A stretch of 64,000 nt of DNA from Catenulispora sp. EB89 (lineage in GTDB: Bacteria; Actinomycetota; Actinomycetes; Streptomycetales; Catenulisporaceae), in contig NZ_JBGCCU010000012.1 in assembly GCF_041261445.1 (NCBI RefSeq), positions 62,001 through 126,000 on the forward strand. Reading direction: 5' to 3'. Both the position numbers and the translations under genes were made by a program. Shown one piece after another: positions 41,725-50,437 of the stretch. Below the pieces are notes generated by a model that did no database searches, was not told where the DNA came from, and saw nothing but the letters and a program-made list of their open reading frames with translations. How positions within the stretch are numbered: position 1 is the first letter of the stretch; every line of letters begins with the position of its first letter.

Positions 41725-44700
41725 GTGAATCGTCAAGGAAGATCATCCCGGCTGTGGCGGCCGGTCGCCGCCCTGTGCACGACGACGCTCGCGGTCACGG
41801 CGCTCACCCTGGCCGCCCCGGCGTCGCAGGCCTCTTCCACAGCTTCCAAGGTCTCTTCCACGACTGCCGCCGCGACGACGGACACCTCACCGGTGAACCT
41901 GTCGACGCCGGTCGACAAGGCTGCCGCCGTCGCGGCCCGCCGGGCGACCGTGACGTCCGGCGACGCCCGGTTCGAAGTGCTCACCGACGGCGTGATCCGG
42001 ATGGAGTACTCGCCGAGCGGCACGTTCCTCGACGATCCGAGCTTCGACGTGCTCTATCGCAACCTCCCGGTGCCGCGTTTCCATGCCGACACGCGCCAGG
42101 GCTGGCTGACTCTGAGCACTGACACGATGGTCCTGCGCTACAAGGTCGGCTCCGGGCCGTTCAGCACGGCCAACACGCAAGTCCGGCTGTCGCGCGCATC
42201 CGCGAACGGCACCACGGCCGCGACCCCGACGTGGACCGGAGAGTGCACCTTCGGCCAGGTCTGCCAGTCCGGTGCGGCCGCCGAGTCCGGCGCGGCGACG
42301 ATCGCGCGCGCCGATCACACCGGCTACGTCAGCAGCGCCGGCTTCATCAGCGGATACGGCACCGCCGGCGCGGGCGCCGCGTGGCAGGTGCTGGGCGCTC
42401 CGGCCGGGGCCGCGCAAGTCACCGTCCGGTACAGCAACGGCAACAGCGCCTCCCGCACGATGAGCCTCGTGGTCGACGGCGCCACCACCCAGCTGACGCT
42501 GCCGGCCACACCGTCGTGGAACGACTGGTCGACCGTCACCGTTCCGGCGACCCTGACCGCCGCCCCCGGCACCGGCAGCACCCCTGGCAGCGGCACCGCC
42601 CCGGGCAGCGGCACCGCCCCTGGCAGCGGCACCGCCCCCGGCAGCCGCCCCGCCCCCGGCACCGCCACCGCCCCCGCCCCGGGCACCAGCACCGTCGCAG
42701 TGAACTGCGGCACCGCCGACAGCTGCAACATCAACATCGACGACATCGCCGTCACCGCACCGGGCACCACCGCGCAGCCGTTCACCCCGGCCGACCCGCT
42801 CGGCGGCTCCATCCGCTCCTACGACTCGGCGAACGGCACCTACGCCCTGGGCACCACCTGCGCCAGCGGCCAGAGCGACGCCACCTGCACCGCCGCGATC
42901 CCGTCCGAGGCCCCGGGCCTGCTGGACCGCTCCGGCTGGTACCTGCTGGACGACACCCGGTCGGACGTCTGGGCCGCGAACGGCTGGATCGCGCCGCGTC
43001 CCGCCAACGGCGACGTCGAGGACGGCTACCTGTTCGGCTACGGCACGGACTACAAGACCGCCCTCGCCGATCTGGCGAAGCTCACCGGCCCGACCCCGAT
43101 GCTCCCGGAGAACCTGTTCGGCAACTGGTTCTCCCGCTACTACCCCTACGCGTCCACCGACTATCAGAACACGATCCTGCCCACGGCCAAGGCGAACGGC
43201 GTCTCGCTCGACGCGCTGTCGGTGGACACGGACTGGAAGGCCCCGAACCAGTGGGACGGCTGGGAGTTCAACCCCTCGCTGTTCGCGGATCCGGCCGGGT
43301 TCCTGTCCTGGGCCAAGTCCCAGAACCTGTTGACCGCGTTCAACATCCACGCCAGCGTGAACACCGCAGACCCCGAATACGCCGAGGCGCAGAGCATCGC
43401 CGGCAACACCCTGACACCGGGCAGCTGTTTCGCACCGGGGACCTGCGACGGCTTCGACTGGAGCAACGTCGCGCAGGCCGAGGCGTACTTCGCGCTCTCG
43501 CAGCCGATCCAGAACGCCGGCGCGGGGTTCACCTGGCTGGACTGGTGCTGTGACGGCAGCTCCGTCTCCTCTCCCGGCGTCACGCCCGACAGCTGGATCA
43601 ACCACCTGTACGCGCAGCAGATGCTGAACACCGGCCAGCGCGGCTTCGTGCTCTCCCGGCTCGGCGCCTCGTACCAGAAGGACCAGGCCGGCGCGTACGA
43701 CACCGGCGCGTGGGCCGACCACACCTCGACGCTGGCGTTCACCGGTGACACCTGGGGCACCTGGAACACCCTCGCCTCCGAGGCGCAGCTGGCCCAGGAC
43801 GAGGGCAGCATCGGCCAGTCGTACGTCAGCGACGACATCGGCAGCTTCCTGGGCACGCCGTCGCGGGCCAAGAACGATCCGAACGACCTCTACCTGCGTT
43901 GGCTCGGCCTCGGCGCCTTCCAGCCGATCATGCGGCTGCACTCGGACATCAGCCAGAACTCGCGGCTGCCCTGGGAGTACGACGCCCCGACCGCGGCGGC
44001 CGGCGACAAGTACCTCCAGCTGCGCGAGTCGCTGGTGCCCTACACCTACACCCTGTCGCACCAGGCGAACACGACCGGCCTGCCGATGGCCAAGGCGCTC
44101 TACCTGGACTACCCCGACCAGGCGGCGGCCTACACGAACCCCGGCGAGTACCTGTTCGGCGACGACATGCTCGTCGCGCCGGTCACCACGCCCGGCCAGG
44201 TCGCCAAGACCACCGTGTGGTTCCCGCCGGGCCGCTGGACCGACTACTTCACCGGCGCCACGTTCACCGGACCGTCGTCGCAGACCCTTGAGGTTCCCCT
44301 CGACCGCGAGCCGGTGTTCGTCAAGGCCGGCGGGATCGTGCCGCTGCAACCGTCGACCGGTCAGGCACAGACCGCGAACTCGGCGCCGCTGACGCTGAAG
44401 GTCTACGCCGGGGCGGACGGTAGCTTCTCGCTCTACCAGGACGCGGGCACCGGCCTGGGCTACACCAAGGGCCAGAGCACGACCACCCGAATCAGCACCC
44501 GGACTCACGGCGACGTGGCGACGGTGACCATCGGGGCGGCCGACGGCAGTTACCCGGGCGCGCCCACGACGCGCGGCTATACCGTCGACCTGGCCGGCGT
44601 TTCCCAGCCGCAATCAGTACTCGTCGACGGCAGGCCGCTGGCCGCGTCGCAGTGGTCTTATGACGGCGTCTCGCACACGATCGCCGTGGCGCTGCCGAAG

Positions 44701-45768
44701 TCCTCGGTCCGGCACAGCGTCACGGTCACGGAAATCGGAGGCCACACGGTCCAGGCGGCCGAGCCCGCGGCCGTGAACGTCGCCCTCACCTCCGCCGACA
44801 TCACCTTCTCGGCCGGTGTGCCGACGACGGTGACCGCGGTGACGACCAACGAGGGCCCCGGATCCGTGTCGGACGCGCAGGCCACGCTGAGCGTGCCGAG
44901 CGGCTGGACCGTCACCCCCTCGGGCAGCCAGTCCCTCGGCTCGCTGTCGAACGCGACGACGACCACGTGGACGGTGACCGCGCCGACGCACCTCCAGAAC
45001 GGGACCGTCGAGGCGGTCGTTGCAAAGGTGGACTACACGGACGCCGGGAGCGGCCAGGCCGAGACCGCGTCCGCCACGGTGGATCGCGCGCCGGGCCCGG
45101 TCACCGTCACCTTCCGCACCAAGGCCCCCGCCGGCACGCCGTCCGACGCGTTGCTCCACATCGTCGGAGCCGTCTCGCAACTCGGCGGCTGGGACCCCGG
45201 CAAGGTCCCGATGACCAACGAGGGCAACGGGATTTGGCAGGCCACGATCACCGTGACCGACGGTACCGACTTGCAGTACAAGTTCACCCGCGGCAACTGG
45301 AACACCGTCGAGAACTGGGGCAGCATCACCGGCGTCACCAACCGGGACGTCGTGGTGAACGGCGGCACCACCGGGACGATGCTCGTCGACGACACCGCGA
45401 CGGACTGGTCGGATCCATCGGTGCCGGACAGCCAGAAGGCACCCGAGTACTGGCGCGATCCGCTTGTTGTCTCGACCACGCCGAGCAGCGGGGCGTCAGG
45501 GGCCGCGCCCTCGGCCGTGTCCGTCGCGTTCGCGCAGGACATCACGCCCACCGGCAGCGACTACTCCGGGTCGGTCGCGGTAACCGACAATGGGACCGCC
45601 GTGGCCGGAACGACGGCCAAGACCGCGTCCGGAGTCCTGACCTGGACGCCGTCCGCCGCATTGCCGGCGGGGACGTATGCGGTGACCGTGGCGAACGTGG
45701 CCAGCGCGAACCCCGGCGACAACATGCCGATACAGGAGCCGTACAAGTTCAGCTTCACAGTGAGCTGA
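41725..45768 (+). CDS. Secreted GH31 alpha-glycosidase with inserted CBM and starch-binding-type domain
   Basis: 1347 residues from a GTG with AGGAAGG upstream. Signal peptide about 1-36. The GH31 N-terminal beta-domain is split by a carbohydrate-binding module (about 170-345), itself interrupted by a Gly/Ser/Thr/Pro repeat. The barrel runs about 440-830: the nucleophile is the Asp of FTWLDWCCDG and the acid/base the Asp of AFTGDTWGTW; further motifs are FNIHASV and FQPIMRLHSD. Beta-domains follow, then a NEW3/Ig segment (LSVPSGWTVTPSG), a CBM20-like domain (about 1125-1230, SQLGGWDPGKVPM) and a final Ig-like domain. It cleaves alpha-glucosidic or alpha-xylosidic links outside the cell. It overlaps the sigma factor gene tail to tail by 14 bp. 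Confidence 0.93.
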   Translation: MNRQGRSSRLWRPVAALCTTTLAVTALTLAAPASQASSTASKVSSTTAAATTDTSPVNLSTPVDKAAAVAARRATVTSGDARFEVLTDGVIRMEYSPSGTFLDDPSFDVLYRNLPVPRFHADTRQGWLTLSTDTMVLRYKVGSGPFSTANTQVRLSRASANGTTAATPTWTGECTFGQVCQSGAAAESGAATIARADHTGYVSSAGFISGYGTAGAGAAWQVLGAPAGAAQVTVRYSNGNSASRTMSLVVDGATTQLTLPATPSWNDWSTVTVPATLTAAPGTGSTPGSGTAPGSGTAPGSGTAPGSRPAPGTATAPAPGTSTVAVNCGTADSCNINIDDIAVTAPGTTAQPFTPADPLGGSIRSYDSANGTYALGTTCASGQSDATCTAAIPSEAPGLLDRSGWYLLDDTRSDVWAANGWIAPRPANGDVEDGYLFGYGTDYKTALADLAKLTGPTPMLPENLFGNWFSRYYPYASTDYQNTILPTAKANGVSLDALSVDTDWKAPNQWDGWEFNPSLFADPAGFLSWAKSQNLLTAFNIHASVNTADPEYAEAQSIAGNTLTPGSCFAPGTCDGFDWSNVAQAEAYFALSQPIQNAGAGFTWLDWCCDGSSVSSPGVTPDSWINHLYAQQMLNTGQRGFVLSRLGASYQKDQAGAYDTGAWADHTSTLAFTGDTWGTWNTLASEAQLAQDEGSIGQSYVSDDIGSFLGTPSRAKNDPNDLYLRWLGLGAFQPIMRLHSDISQNSRLPWEYDAPTAAAGDKYLQLRESLVPYTYTLSHQANTTGLPMAKALYLDYPDQAAAYTNPGEYLFGDDMLVAPVTTPGQVAKTTVWFPPGRWTDYFTGATFTGPSSQTLEVPLDREPVFVKAGGIVPLQPSTGQAQTANSAPLTLKVYAGADGSFSLYQDAGTGLGYTKGQSTTTRISTRTHGDVATVTIGAADGSYPGAPTTRGYTVDLAGVSQPQSVLVDGRPLAASQWSYDGVSHTIAVALPKSSVRHSVTVTEIGGHTVQAAEPAAVNVALTSADITFSAGVPTTVTAVTTNEGPGSVSDAQATLSVPSGWTVTPSGSQSLGSLSNATTTTWTVTAPTHLQNGTVEAVVAKVDYTDAGSGQAETASATVDRAPGPVTVTFRTKAPAGTPSDALLHIVGAVSQLGGWDPGKVPMTNEGNGIWQATITVTDGTDLQYKFTRGNWNTVENWGSITGVTNRDVVVNGGTTGTMLVDDTATDWSDPSVPDSQKAPEYWRDPLVVSTTPSSGASGAAPSAVSVAFAQDITPTGSDYSGSVAVTDNGTAVAGTTAKTASGVLTWTPSAALPAGTYAVTVANVASANPGDNMPIQEPYKFSFTVS
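42586..42657 (+). repeat. Four 18-bp tandem repeats inside the GH31 CBM
   Basis: GGCAGCGGCACCGCCCCN three times (42586, 42604, 42622), then a degenerate copy (42640), encoding GSGTAP x3 and GSRPAP. They lie in a loop of the inserted module, between TVTVPATL and TVAVNCGTADSCNINIDDIAV, which are normally adjacent strands. Confidence 0.85.
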
Positions 45769-46624
45769 GTCGCAGCTTCTCGGGGTTGACCATCCACAGG
45801 ATCTGCTCGATGCCCTCGGCCGACGCGGTGATCCCGAGCAGGCCGTACACGGCGCCGCCGCTGGAAAGGACGGCGCAGGTCTGCCCGTTCACGTTCGCCC
45901 ATCGCACGTCGACGTCGTCCCAGAACCACGACATCGCCGCGAGGAACCGGGCCACCGCCACCGCGCCCACCACCGGCCGGCGGGAGACCTGGTAGCGGCC
46001 GTTGCCGTCGGCCAGGCTGGTGACGCCGGTCGCGAAAAGCTGCTCCAGTGCCGCCATCTCGCCGGAGCGGGCCGCCGCGATGAACTTGGTCAGCAGGTCG
46101 CGTTGTGCGCTTGTTGAAGCCGGGGCGCGGCGTTCGCCCGCCATGTGCTTTCGCGCGCGGCTGACCAGCTGGCGGACGGCGGCGTCGGTGGATCGCAGGA
46201 TGTCGGCGATCTCAGGATACGAATAGTCGAACGCTTCCCGCAGGACGTAGGCGGCGCGCTCGTTGGGGGTGAGCTTCTCCATCAGCAGCAGGGCCGCGAG
46301 TCGCAGCGCCTCGCCGCGCTCGGCGCCCAGGTACGGGTCCGCGCTGGTGTCGACCGGTTCGGGCAGCCACGGGCCGATGTAGGTCTCGCGCCGGGACCGT
46401 GCCGACTGGAGCTCGTTGATGGCCAGGCGGGTCGTGGCGGTCGCCAGGAACGCGGCGGGGTCGCGGACCGCGTCCCGGTCGCAGGTCTGCCACCGCAGCC
46501 AGGTCTCCTGCACCACGTCCTCGGCCTCGGTGGCGCTGCCGAGCATGCGGTACGCGATGCCGAACAGGCGGGGCCGCACGGTGGTGAAGACCGCTGCCGC
46601 CTGGTCCAGGTCGGAATCCGTCAC
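45755..46624 (-). CDS. ECF41-type RNA polymerase sigma factor
   Basis: 289 residues from a GTG at 46624 (the frame is open to 46711). Region 2: RPRLFGIAYRMLGSATEAED and VVQETWLRW. The WLPEPV segment follows, then region 4: LTPNERAAYVLREAFDYSYP. The long C-terminal SnoaL-like extension carries ADGNGRYQ and ends with VNPEKLRL, matching the DGGGR-like and NPDKL-like motifs of the ECF41 group. That extension regulates the sigma factor in place of a separate anti-sigma factor. The adjacent divergent oxidoreductase gene is the usual ECF41 partner and has a matching promoter. Confidence 0.9.
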   Translation of the reverse strand: MTDSDLDQAAAVFTTVRPRLFGIAYRMLGSATEAEDVVQETWLRWQTCDRDAVRDPAAFLATATTRLAINELQSARSRRETYIGPWLPEPVDTSADPYLGAERGEALRLAALLLMEKLTPNERAAYVLREAFDYSYPEIADILRSTDAAVRQLVSRARKHMAGERRAPASTSAQRDLLTKFIAAARSGEMAALEQLFATGVTSLADGNGRYQVSRRPVVGAVAVARFLAAMSWFWDDVDVRWANVNGQTCAVLSSGGAVYGLLGITASAEGIEQILWMVNPEKLRLSSL

Positions 46625-46721
46625 TTCGTACCTGTCCGATTCTGTCCGGGTCGCGTCACGGCTGTTCCGGGTGTGAAGCGAGGTGCGGCCGGGGCCTGTG
46701 ATGCCGATCAACCCGGCGCCG

Positions 46722-46748
46722 TGTCACAGATCCCGAGGCTACCCGGTC
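46722..46748 (+). promoter_or_regulatory. Probable ECF41 promoter
   Basis: TGTCACA (46722-46728), a 16-bp spacer, then GGTC (46745-46748, in CGGTC), 54 bp before the oxidoreductase ATG. Known ECF41 promoters have TGTCACA as -35 and CGTC as -10, so only one -10 base differs. Confidence 0.6.
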
Positions 46749-46802
46749 TGAGCTGATGACGACGTCCCGGACCGGCCGGGACGCGGACGGAAGGGCACCA
46801 TC

Positions 46803-47561
46803 ATGAAGATCGTGGTCATCGGCGGGACCGGCCTGGTCGGGTCGAAGCTCGTGGGCAAGCTGCGGGAGCACGGCCACGAGGCGGTGCCGGCCGCGCCGAA
46901 CACCGGGGTCGACACGCTCACCGGCGAGGGTCTGGACGAGGTGCTGACCGGTGCTGACGTGGTCGTGGACGTGTCCAACTCGCCGTCGTTCGCCGACGAC
47001 CCGGTGATGGAGTTCTTCCGCACCTCCACCACCAACCTCCTCGCGGCCGAGGCCAAGGCGGGTGTCGGGCACCATGTGGCGCTCTCGGTGGTCGGCACCG
47101 ACCGCCTCGGCGACAGCGGCTACTTCCGGGCCAAGCAGGTGCAGGAGAAGCTCATCGAGGACGCGGGCCGGCCCTACTCGATCGTGCATGCGACGCAGTT
47201 CTTCGAGTTCGTGGGGAGCCTCGCCGACGAGGCCACGCATGGTGACACCGTCCGGCTGTCGGACGCGCTGATCCAGCCGATGGCCTCCGAGGACGTGGCC
47301 GCGGGCGTGGCGCGTGTCGCCGTCGGCGTGCCGGTGAACGGCATCGTCGAGATCGGCGGGCCCGAAGCGCTCGGCTTGGACGAGCTGATCCGGACGGCGT
47401 TGGCGTTCCGCGGGGACCCGCGCACGGTCGTGACCGACCCGGACGCGCTCTACTGGGGCGTGTTGCTGCAGAAGGACACGCTGCTGCCCGGTGAGGGCGC
47501 GCAGTTGGCCGCCACCCGATTCGAGGAGTGGCTGCCGCTGAACGGCGTGCGGCGAGGCTGA
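46803..47561 (+). CDS. NAD(P)-binding oxidoreductase (NmrA/atypical SDR)
   Basis: 252 residues. Rossmann motif VVIGGTGLVGSKLVGKL; then HHVALSVVGTDRLGDSGYFRAK, where Tyr-x-x-x-Lys appears as YFRAK; and VHATQFFEFVGS. This is the atypical SDR group that accompanies ECF41 sigma factors. The substrate is unknown; stress-linked NAD(P)H-dependent reduction is plausible. It is divergent from the sigma gene and preceded by a probable ECF41 promoter. Confidence 0.88.
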   Translation: MKIVVIGGTGLVGSKLVGKLREHGHEAVPAAPNTGVDTLTGEGLDEVLTGADVVVDVSNSPSFADDPVMEFFRTSTTNLLAAEAKAGVGHHVALSVVGTDRLGDSGYFRAKQVQEKLIEDAGRPYSIVHATQFFEFVGSLADEATHGDTVRLSDALIQPMASEDVAAGVARVAVGVPVNGIVEIGGPEALGLDELIRTALAFRGDPRTVVTDPDALYWGVLLQKDTLLPGEGAQLAATRFEEWLPLNGVRRG

Positions 47562-47581
47562 GGACGGCAACACCCGGTGTC

Positions 47582-47606
47582 CGGCCACAAGATTCGCTTG
47601 TGGCCG
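47582..47606. terminator. Hairpin terminator
   Basis: CGGCCACAAG (47582-47591), loop ATTCG, CTTGTGGCCG (47597-47606): a perfect 10-bp stem 20 bp after the oxidoreductase stop. No T-run. Confidence 0.65.
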
Positions 47607-47710
47607 TCACCAGGACTTTCTGCTTCCGGACCGGCTCCGGCCGCTGCCACCATCGATCAAGGCGCTCGGACCACGGGCCCTGATAACAATGACGATGGAA
47701 GGACATTGCG

Positions 47711-48463
47711 ATGTCGGAAGTGCGGCGGGACCTCCAGGGCAAGGTCGCCCTGATCATCGGCGGCAGCCGGAACCAGGGCGCGGCGTTCGCCGAGAACATC
47801 GCGGCGCGCGGAGCGACCACGGTCATCACGTACGCCAACGACGACGCGGCGGCGCAGCAGACGCTGGTGGCTCTGGACAAGCACGGCGTCACGACCGAGG
47901 CGATCCGGTCCGACGCGCGGCGGTCAGATGATGTGAACGCGCTGTTCGAAGGTGTCGTGGCGCGGCACGGCAAGCTCGACATCGTCGTGCACACCCCGGG
48001 TGCGGTGATGAAGAAGCCGCTGGTGGAGTTCACCGACGCCGACTTCGACCACCTGATCGATCTCAACACCCGCTCGGCGTTCAACACGCTGCGCGCTACG
48101 GCCCGGCACATCGCCGACAACGGCCGGTACGTGGTGCTGTCGACGACGCTGACGTCGATCATGACCGGGCCGTACGGCTTGTACTCGGGGTCGAAGGCGG
48201 CTGTGGAGCGGATGGTGCTGGCGGTGTCGAAGGAGCTCGGCGCGCGGGGCGTGACGGTGAACGCCGTGGCGCCGGGGCCGATCGACGACGACTTCTACCA
48301 GCATGCTGAGACGCCGGAGTCGATGGCCGCGGCGGCGCACCACAGCCCGCGCGGGCGACTCGGGCTGCCCTCGGACGTGGCGCCGGTGGTGGGGTGGCTG
48401 GTCAGCGACGAGGCGGGGTGGGTCTCGGGGCAGACGGTGCGGGCCAACGGCGCGATGTTCTGA
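47711..48463 (+). CDS. Short-chain dehydrogenase/reductase
   Basis: 250 residues, AAGGACATTGCG before the ATG. Motifs: VALIIGGSRNQGAAFAENIA (altered TGxxxGxG loop), DIVVHTPGAVMKKPL in place of NNAG, VVLSTTLTSI, YGLYSGSKAAVERM (Tyr/Lys) and APGPIDDDFY. It belongs to the FabG-like SDR group with an altered NNAG motif. The substrate is unknown. A LysR gene lies 58 bp downstream on the same strand and may regulate it. Confidence 0.9.
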   Translation: MSEVRRDLQGKVALIIGGSRNQGAAFAENIAARGATTVITYANDDAAAQQTLVALDKHGVTTEAIRSDARRSDDVNALFEGVVARHGKLDIVVHTPGAVMKKPLVEFTDADFDHLIDLNTRSAFNTLRATARHIADNGRYVVLSTTLTSIMTGPYGLYSGSKAAVERMVLAVSKELGARGVTVNAVAPGPIDDDFYQHAETPESMAAAAHHSPRGRLGLPSDVAPVVGWLVSDEAGWVSGQTVRANGAMF

Positions 48464-48521
48464 TCGGTACGGTGGGAGCTCGACCCGTCGTTCATCACAC
48501 CCCGGCGGCTATCGTCGGCGT

Positions 48522-49421
48522 GTGATCGACGACATCAGCCTGCGCAACCTGCGGTCGTTCCTGGTCGTGGCACAGGAGTCGAGCATCTCCCGGGCGGCGG
48601 CGCGGCTGCACGTCACGCAGCAGACGCTGTCGCAGCAGATCCAGAACCTGGAGCGCACGCTCGGCGCCACGCTGCTGGTCCGGACCTCGCGCGGGGTGCG
48701 GCTGACGGCGGCCGGCGAGCAGCTGACCGCCAGCGGCCGCACCCTCATGGACGACGCCGAGTCGCTGTACGCCGCGGTCCGCGCGGCGGCGGCCGGCCGG
48801 GTCGGGCGCCTGCGGGTGGCGACGGCGTCGCATCCGACGACGCAGCTCGCGATCGAGCTGGCGAACACGATCGAGGCCGAGCACCCGGGCATCGAGGTGG
48901 AGGTCCGCACGGTCCTGCGACCGGTCGAGGCGATGGCCGAGCTGCACGCGGGCACGTCCGACGCGGCCCTGCTGTGGCTGCCGACCGGCGACGCGGAGCT
49001 ACGTACGGCCACGTTCCGCAACGACGCCCGGGCGGTGCTGCTCGCCGAGGCGCACCGGCTCGCGGGCGCGGCATCGGTGACGCTGGCGGAGCTGTCGGAG
49101 GACCCGGTGGTGATCGTGGACGCCTTCGGCTCCCCGGCCGTGCAGGCGCACCGCATCGCGGACCCGCGCCCGGACGGCCGCCCGGCGGTACGCGGACCGG
49201 TGGTGCAGACGCTGGAGGACTGCCTGACGCAGGTACGGCGCGGGCACGGAGTGTGGTTCGCGCCGCGAGCGATGGCGGAGTGGGCGGTGTGCCCGGGCGT
49301 GGCGCTGGTGCCGGTGACTGATCTGGAGCCGGTGGAGCTCGCCGTGGCCTGGACGGACGCGGCGCCGCGGGAGTTGGTGGACCGGCTTGTCGCGGCGGCG
49401 GGGAGGATCGGTTGCGGTTAG
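48522..49421 (+). CDS. LysR-family transcriptional regulator
   Basis: 299 residues from a GTG at 48522. The N-terminal helix-turn-helix is classic: LRNLRSFLVVAQESSISRAA, ARLHVTQQTLSQQIQNLERT, LLVRTSRGVRLTAAGE. The effector domain follows (GRLRVATASHPTTQLAIELA). Being co-directional with the SDR gene rather than divergent is less usual. Target and inducer are unknown. Confidence 0.93.
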   Translation: MIDDISLRNLRSFLVVAQESSISRAAARLHVTQQTLSQQIQNLERTLGATLLVRTSRGVRLTAAGEQLTASGRTLMDDAESLYAAVRAAAAGRVGRLRVATASHPTTQLAIELANTIEAEHPGIEVEVRTVLRPVEAMAELHAGTSDAALLWLPTGDAELRTATFRNDARAVLLAEAHRLAGAASVTLAELSEDPVVIVDAFGSPAVQAHRIADPRPDGRPAVRGPVVQTLEDCLTQVRRGHGVWFAPRAMAEWAVCPGVALVPVTDLEPVELAVAWTDAAPRELVDRLVAAAGRIGCG

Positions 49422-49503
49422 GAGGGCCGGGAGCCGACCGGAAGGACCTGCTCGGCTGGCGCCCTCTCGCGCTCAGTGATGATCATGCTGGGAGGAGGAC
49501 GAC

Positions 49504-49881
49504 ATGACCACTTGGACCGATGACCAGCTCGACCGTGTCGGCGCCGCAGACGAGCTGACCATCCAGCCTGCGCGCGCCGACGGCACGTTGCGGAATCCGA
49601 CGCCGATCTGGGTCGTGCGCGATGGCGACGACTTGTACGTCCGCTCCTACAAGGGCGACGGCAGTGCTTGGTACCGTGCCGCGGCTGCGAGGCCGCAGGG
49701 GCATGTCAGCGCCGGCGGGGTCGATGCGGACGTCACCTTCGCCGTGGTGCCGGACACCGACGTCAACGACCGGGTCGATGCTGCCTATCGCACCAAGTAC
49801 CAGCGCTACGGTGCGGCCTACGTCGATCCGATGGTCGCGCCGACCGCTCGTGCCGCCACGTTGCGGCTGCTGCCGCGGTGA
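49504..49881 (+). CDS. DUF2255 family protein
   Basis: 125 residues with a strong GGGAGGAGG site. Contains TIWV-type segment TPIWVVRDGDDLYVRSYKGD, then WYRAAAARPQGHVSAGGVDA, the split-barrel core typical of DUF2255 (nitroreductase-like, F420-binding-fold-related). Probably cytoplasmic; function unknown. Confidence 0.8.
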   Translation: MTTWTDDQLDRVGAADELTIQPARADGTLRNPTPIWVVRDGDDLYVRSYKGDGSAWYRAAAARPQGHVSAGGVDADVTFAVVPDTDVNDRVDAAYRTKYQRYGAAYVDPMVAPTARAATLRLLPR

Positions 49882-49979
49882 CGTGCGCGAAGTCGTCGTG
49901 TGGAGGCAGGCTGTGCGATGTACGGCAGACGCAGTAGGCGGCTGGGCCGGCTACTGCTTCCGGCGTTTCGAGCTACTGC

Positions 49980-50408
49980 CTACAGCGTTTCGAGAACAGC
50001 GGCCAGCGACGTCTCGACCTCGTCCGCCAACTTCTCGAAGTTGCTCCGCAGAAACGGCCCGGCCAGCTTCAGCACGCCGTTGAACCGGATCTCCGCGTCG
50101 TAGGTGATCGTGGTCGTGTCGCCGTCGGTGGCGAACCGGAGGTCGTCGGTCGTGGTGGCCTGCTTGTTGCGGCCGACGAAGGTCAGGCGGGTCGGTTCCA
50201 TCCGTTCCAGGCGGTAGTCCAGCTCGCTGATCCGGTCGTTGAAGTCCGACACGTTCCGCCAGGTGGAGCCCACGCGGACGGGGCCCTGGTCGGTCCGCAG
50301 GCAGCTCATGGTGCCCGGATCCCACTGCACGGCGTTGCCGAAGTCGGCGAGGTAGGCGACCACGGTCTCCTGGGGGCGGTTGACTCTGATCGTGCGCTGG
50401 ACTCTCAT
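49980..50408 (-). CDS. SRPBCC (START-like) family protein
   Basis: 142 residues. MRVQRTIRVNRPQETVVAYL, NAVQWDPGTMSCLRTDQGPV and VGSTWRN are the standard opening of polyketide-cyclase/dehydrase-like SRPBCC proteins, with a C-terminal long helix (LRSNFEKLADEVETSLAAVL). It probably binds a hydrophobic ligand. It lies 29 bp downstream of the cyclopropane synthase gene on the same strand, so it may be part of a lipid-modification unit. Confidence 0.85.
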   Translation of the reverse strand: MRVQRTIRVNRPQETVVAYLADFGNAVQWDPGTMSCLRTDQGPVRVGSTWRNVSDFNDRISELDYRLERMEPTRLTFVGRNKQATTTDDLRFATDGDTTTITYDAEIRFNGVLKLAGPFLRSNFEKLADEVETSLAAVLETL

Positions 50409-50437
50409 GGCGAAGTCCTCCGTTTCGGTTCCGATGT

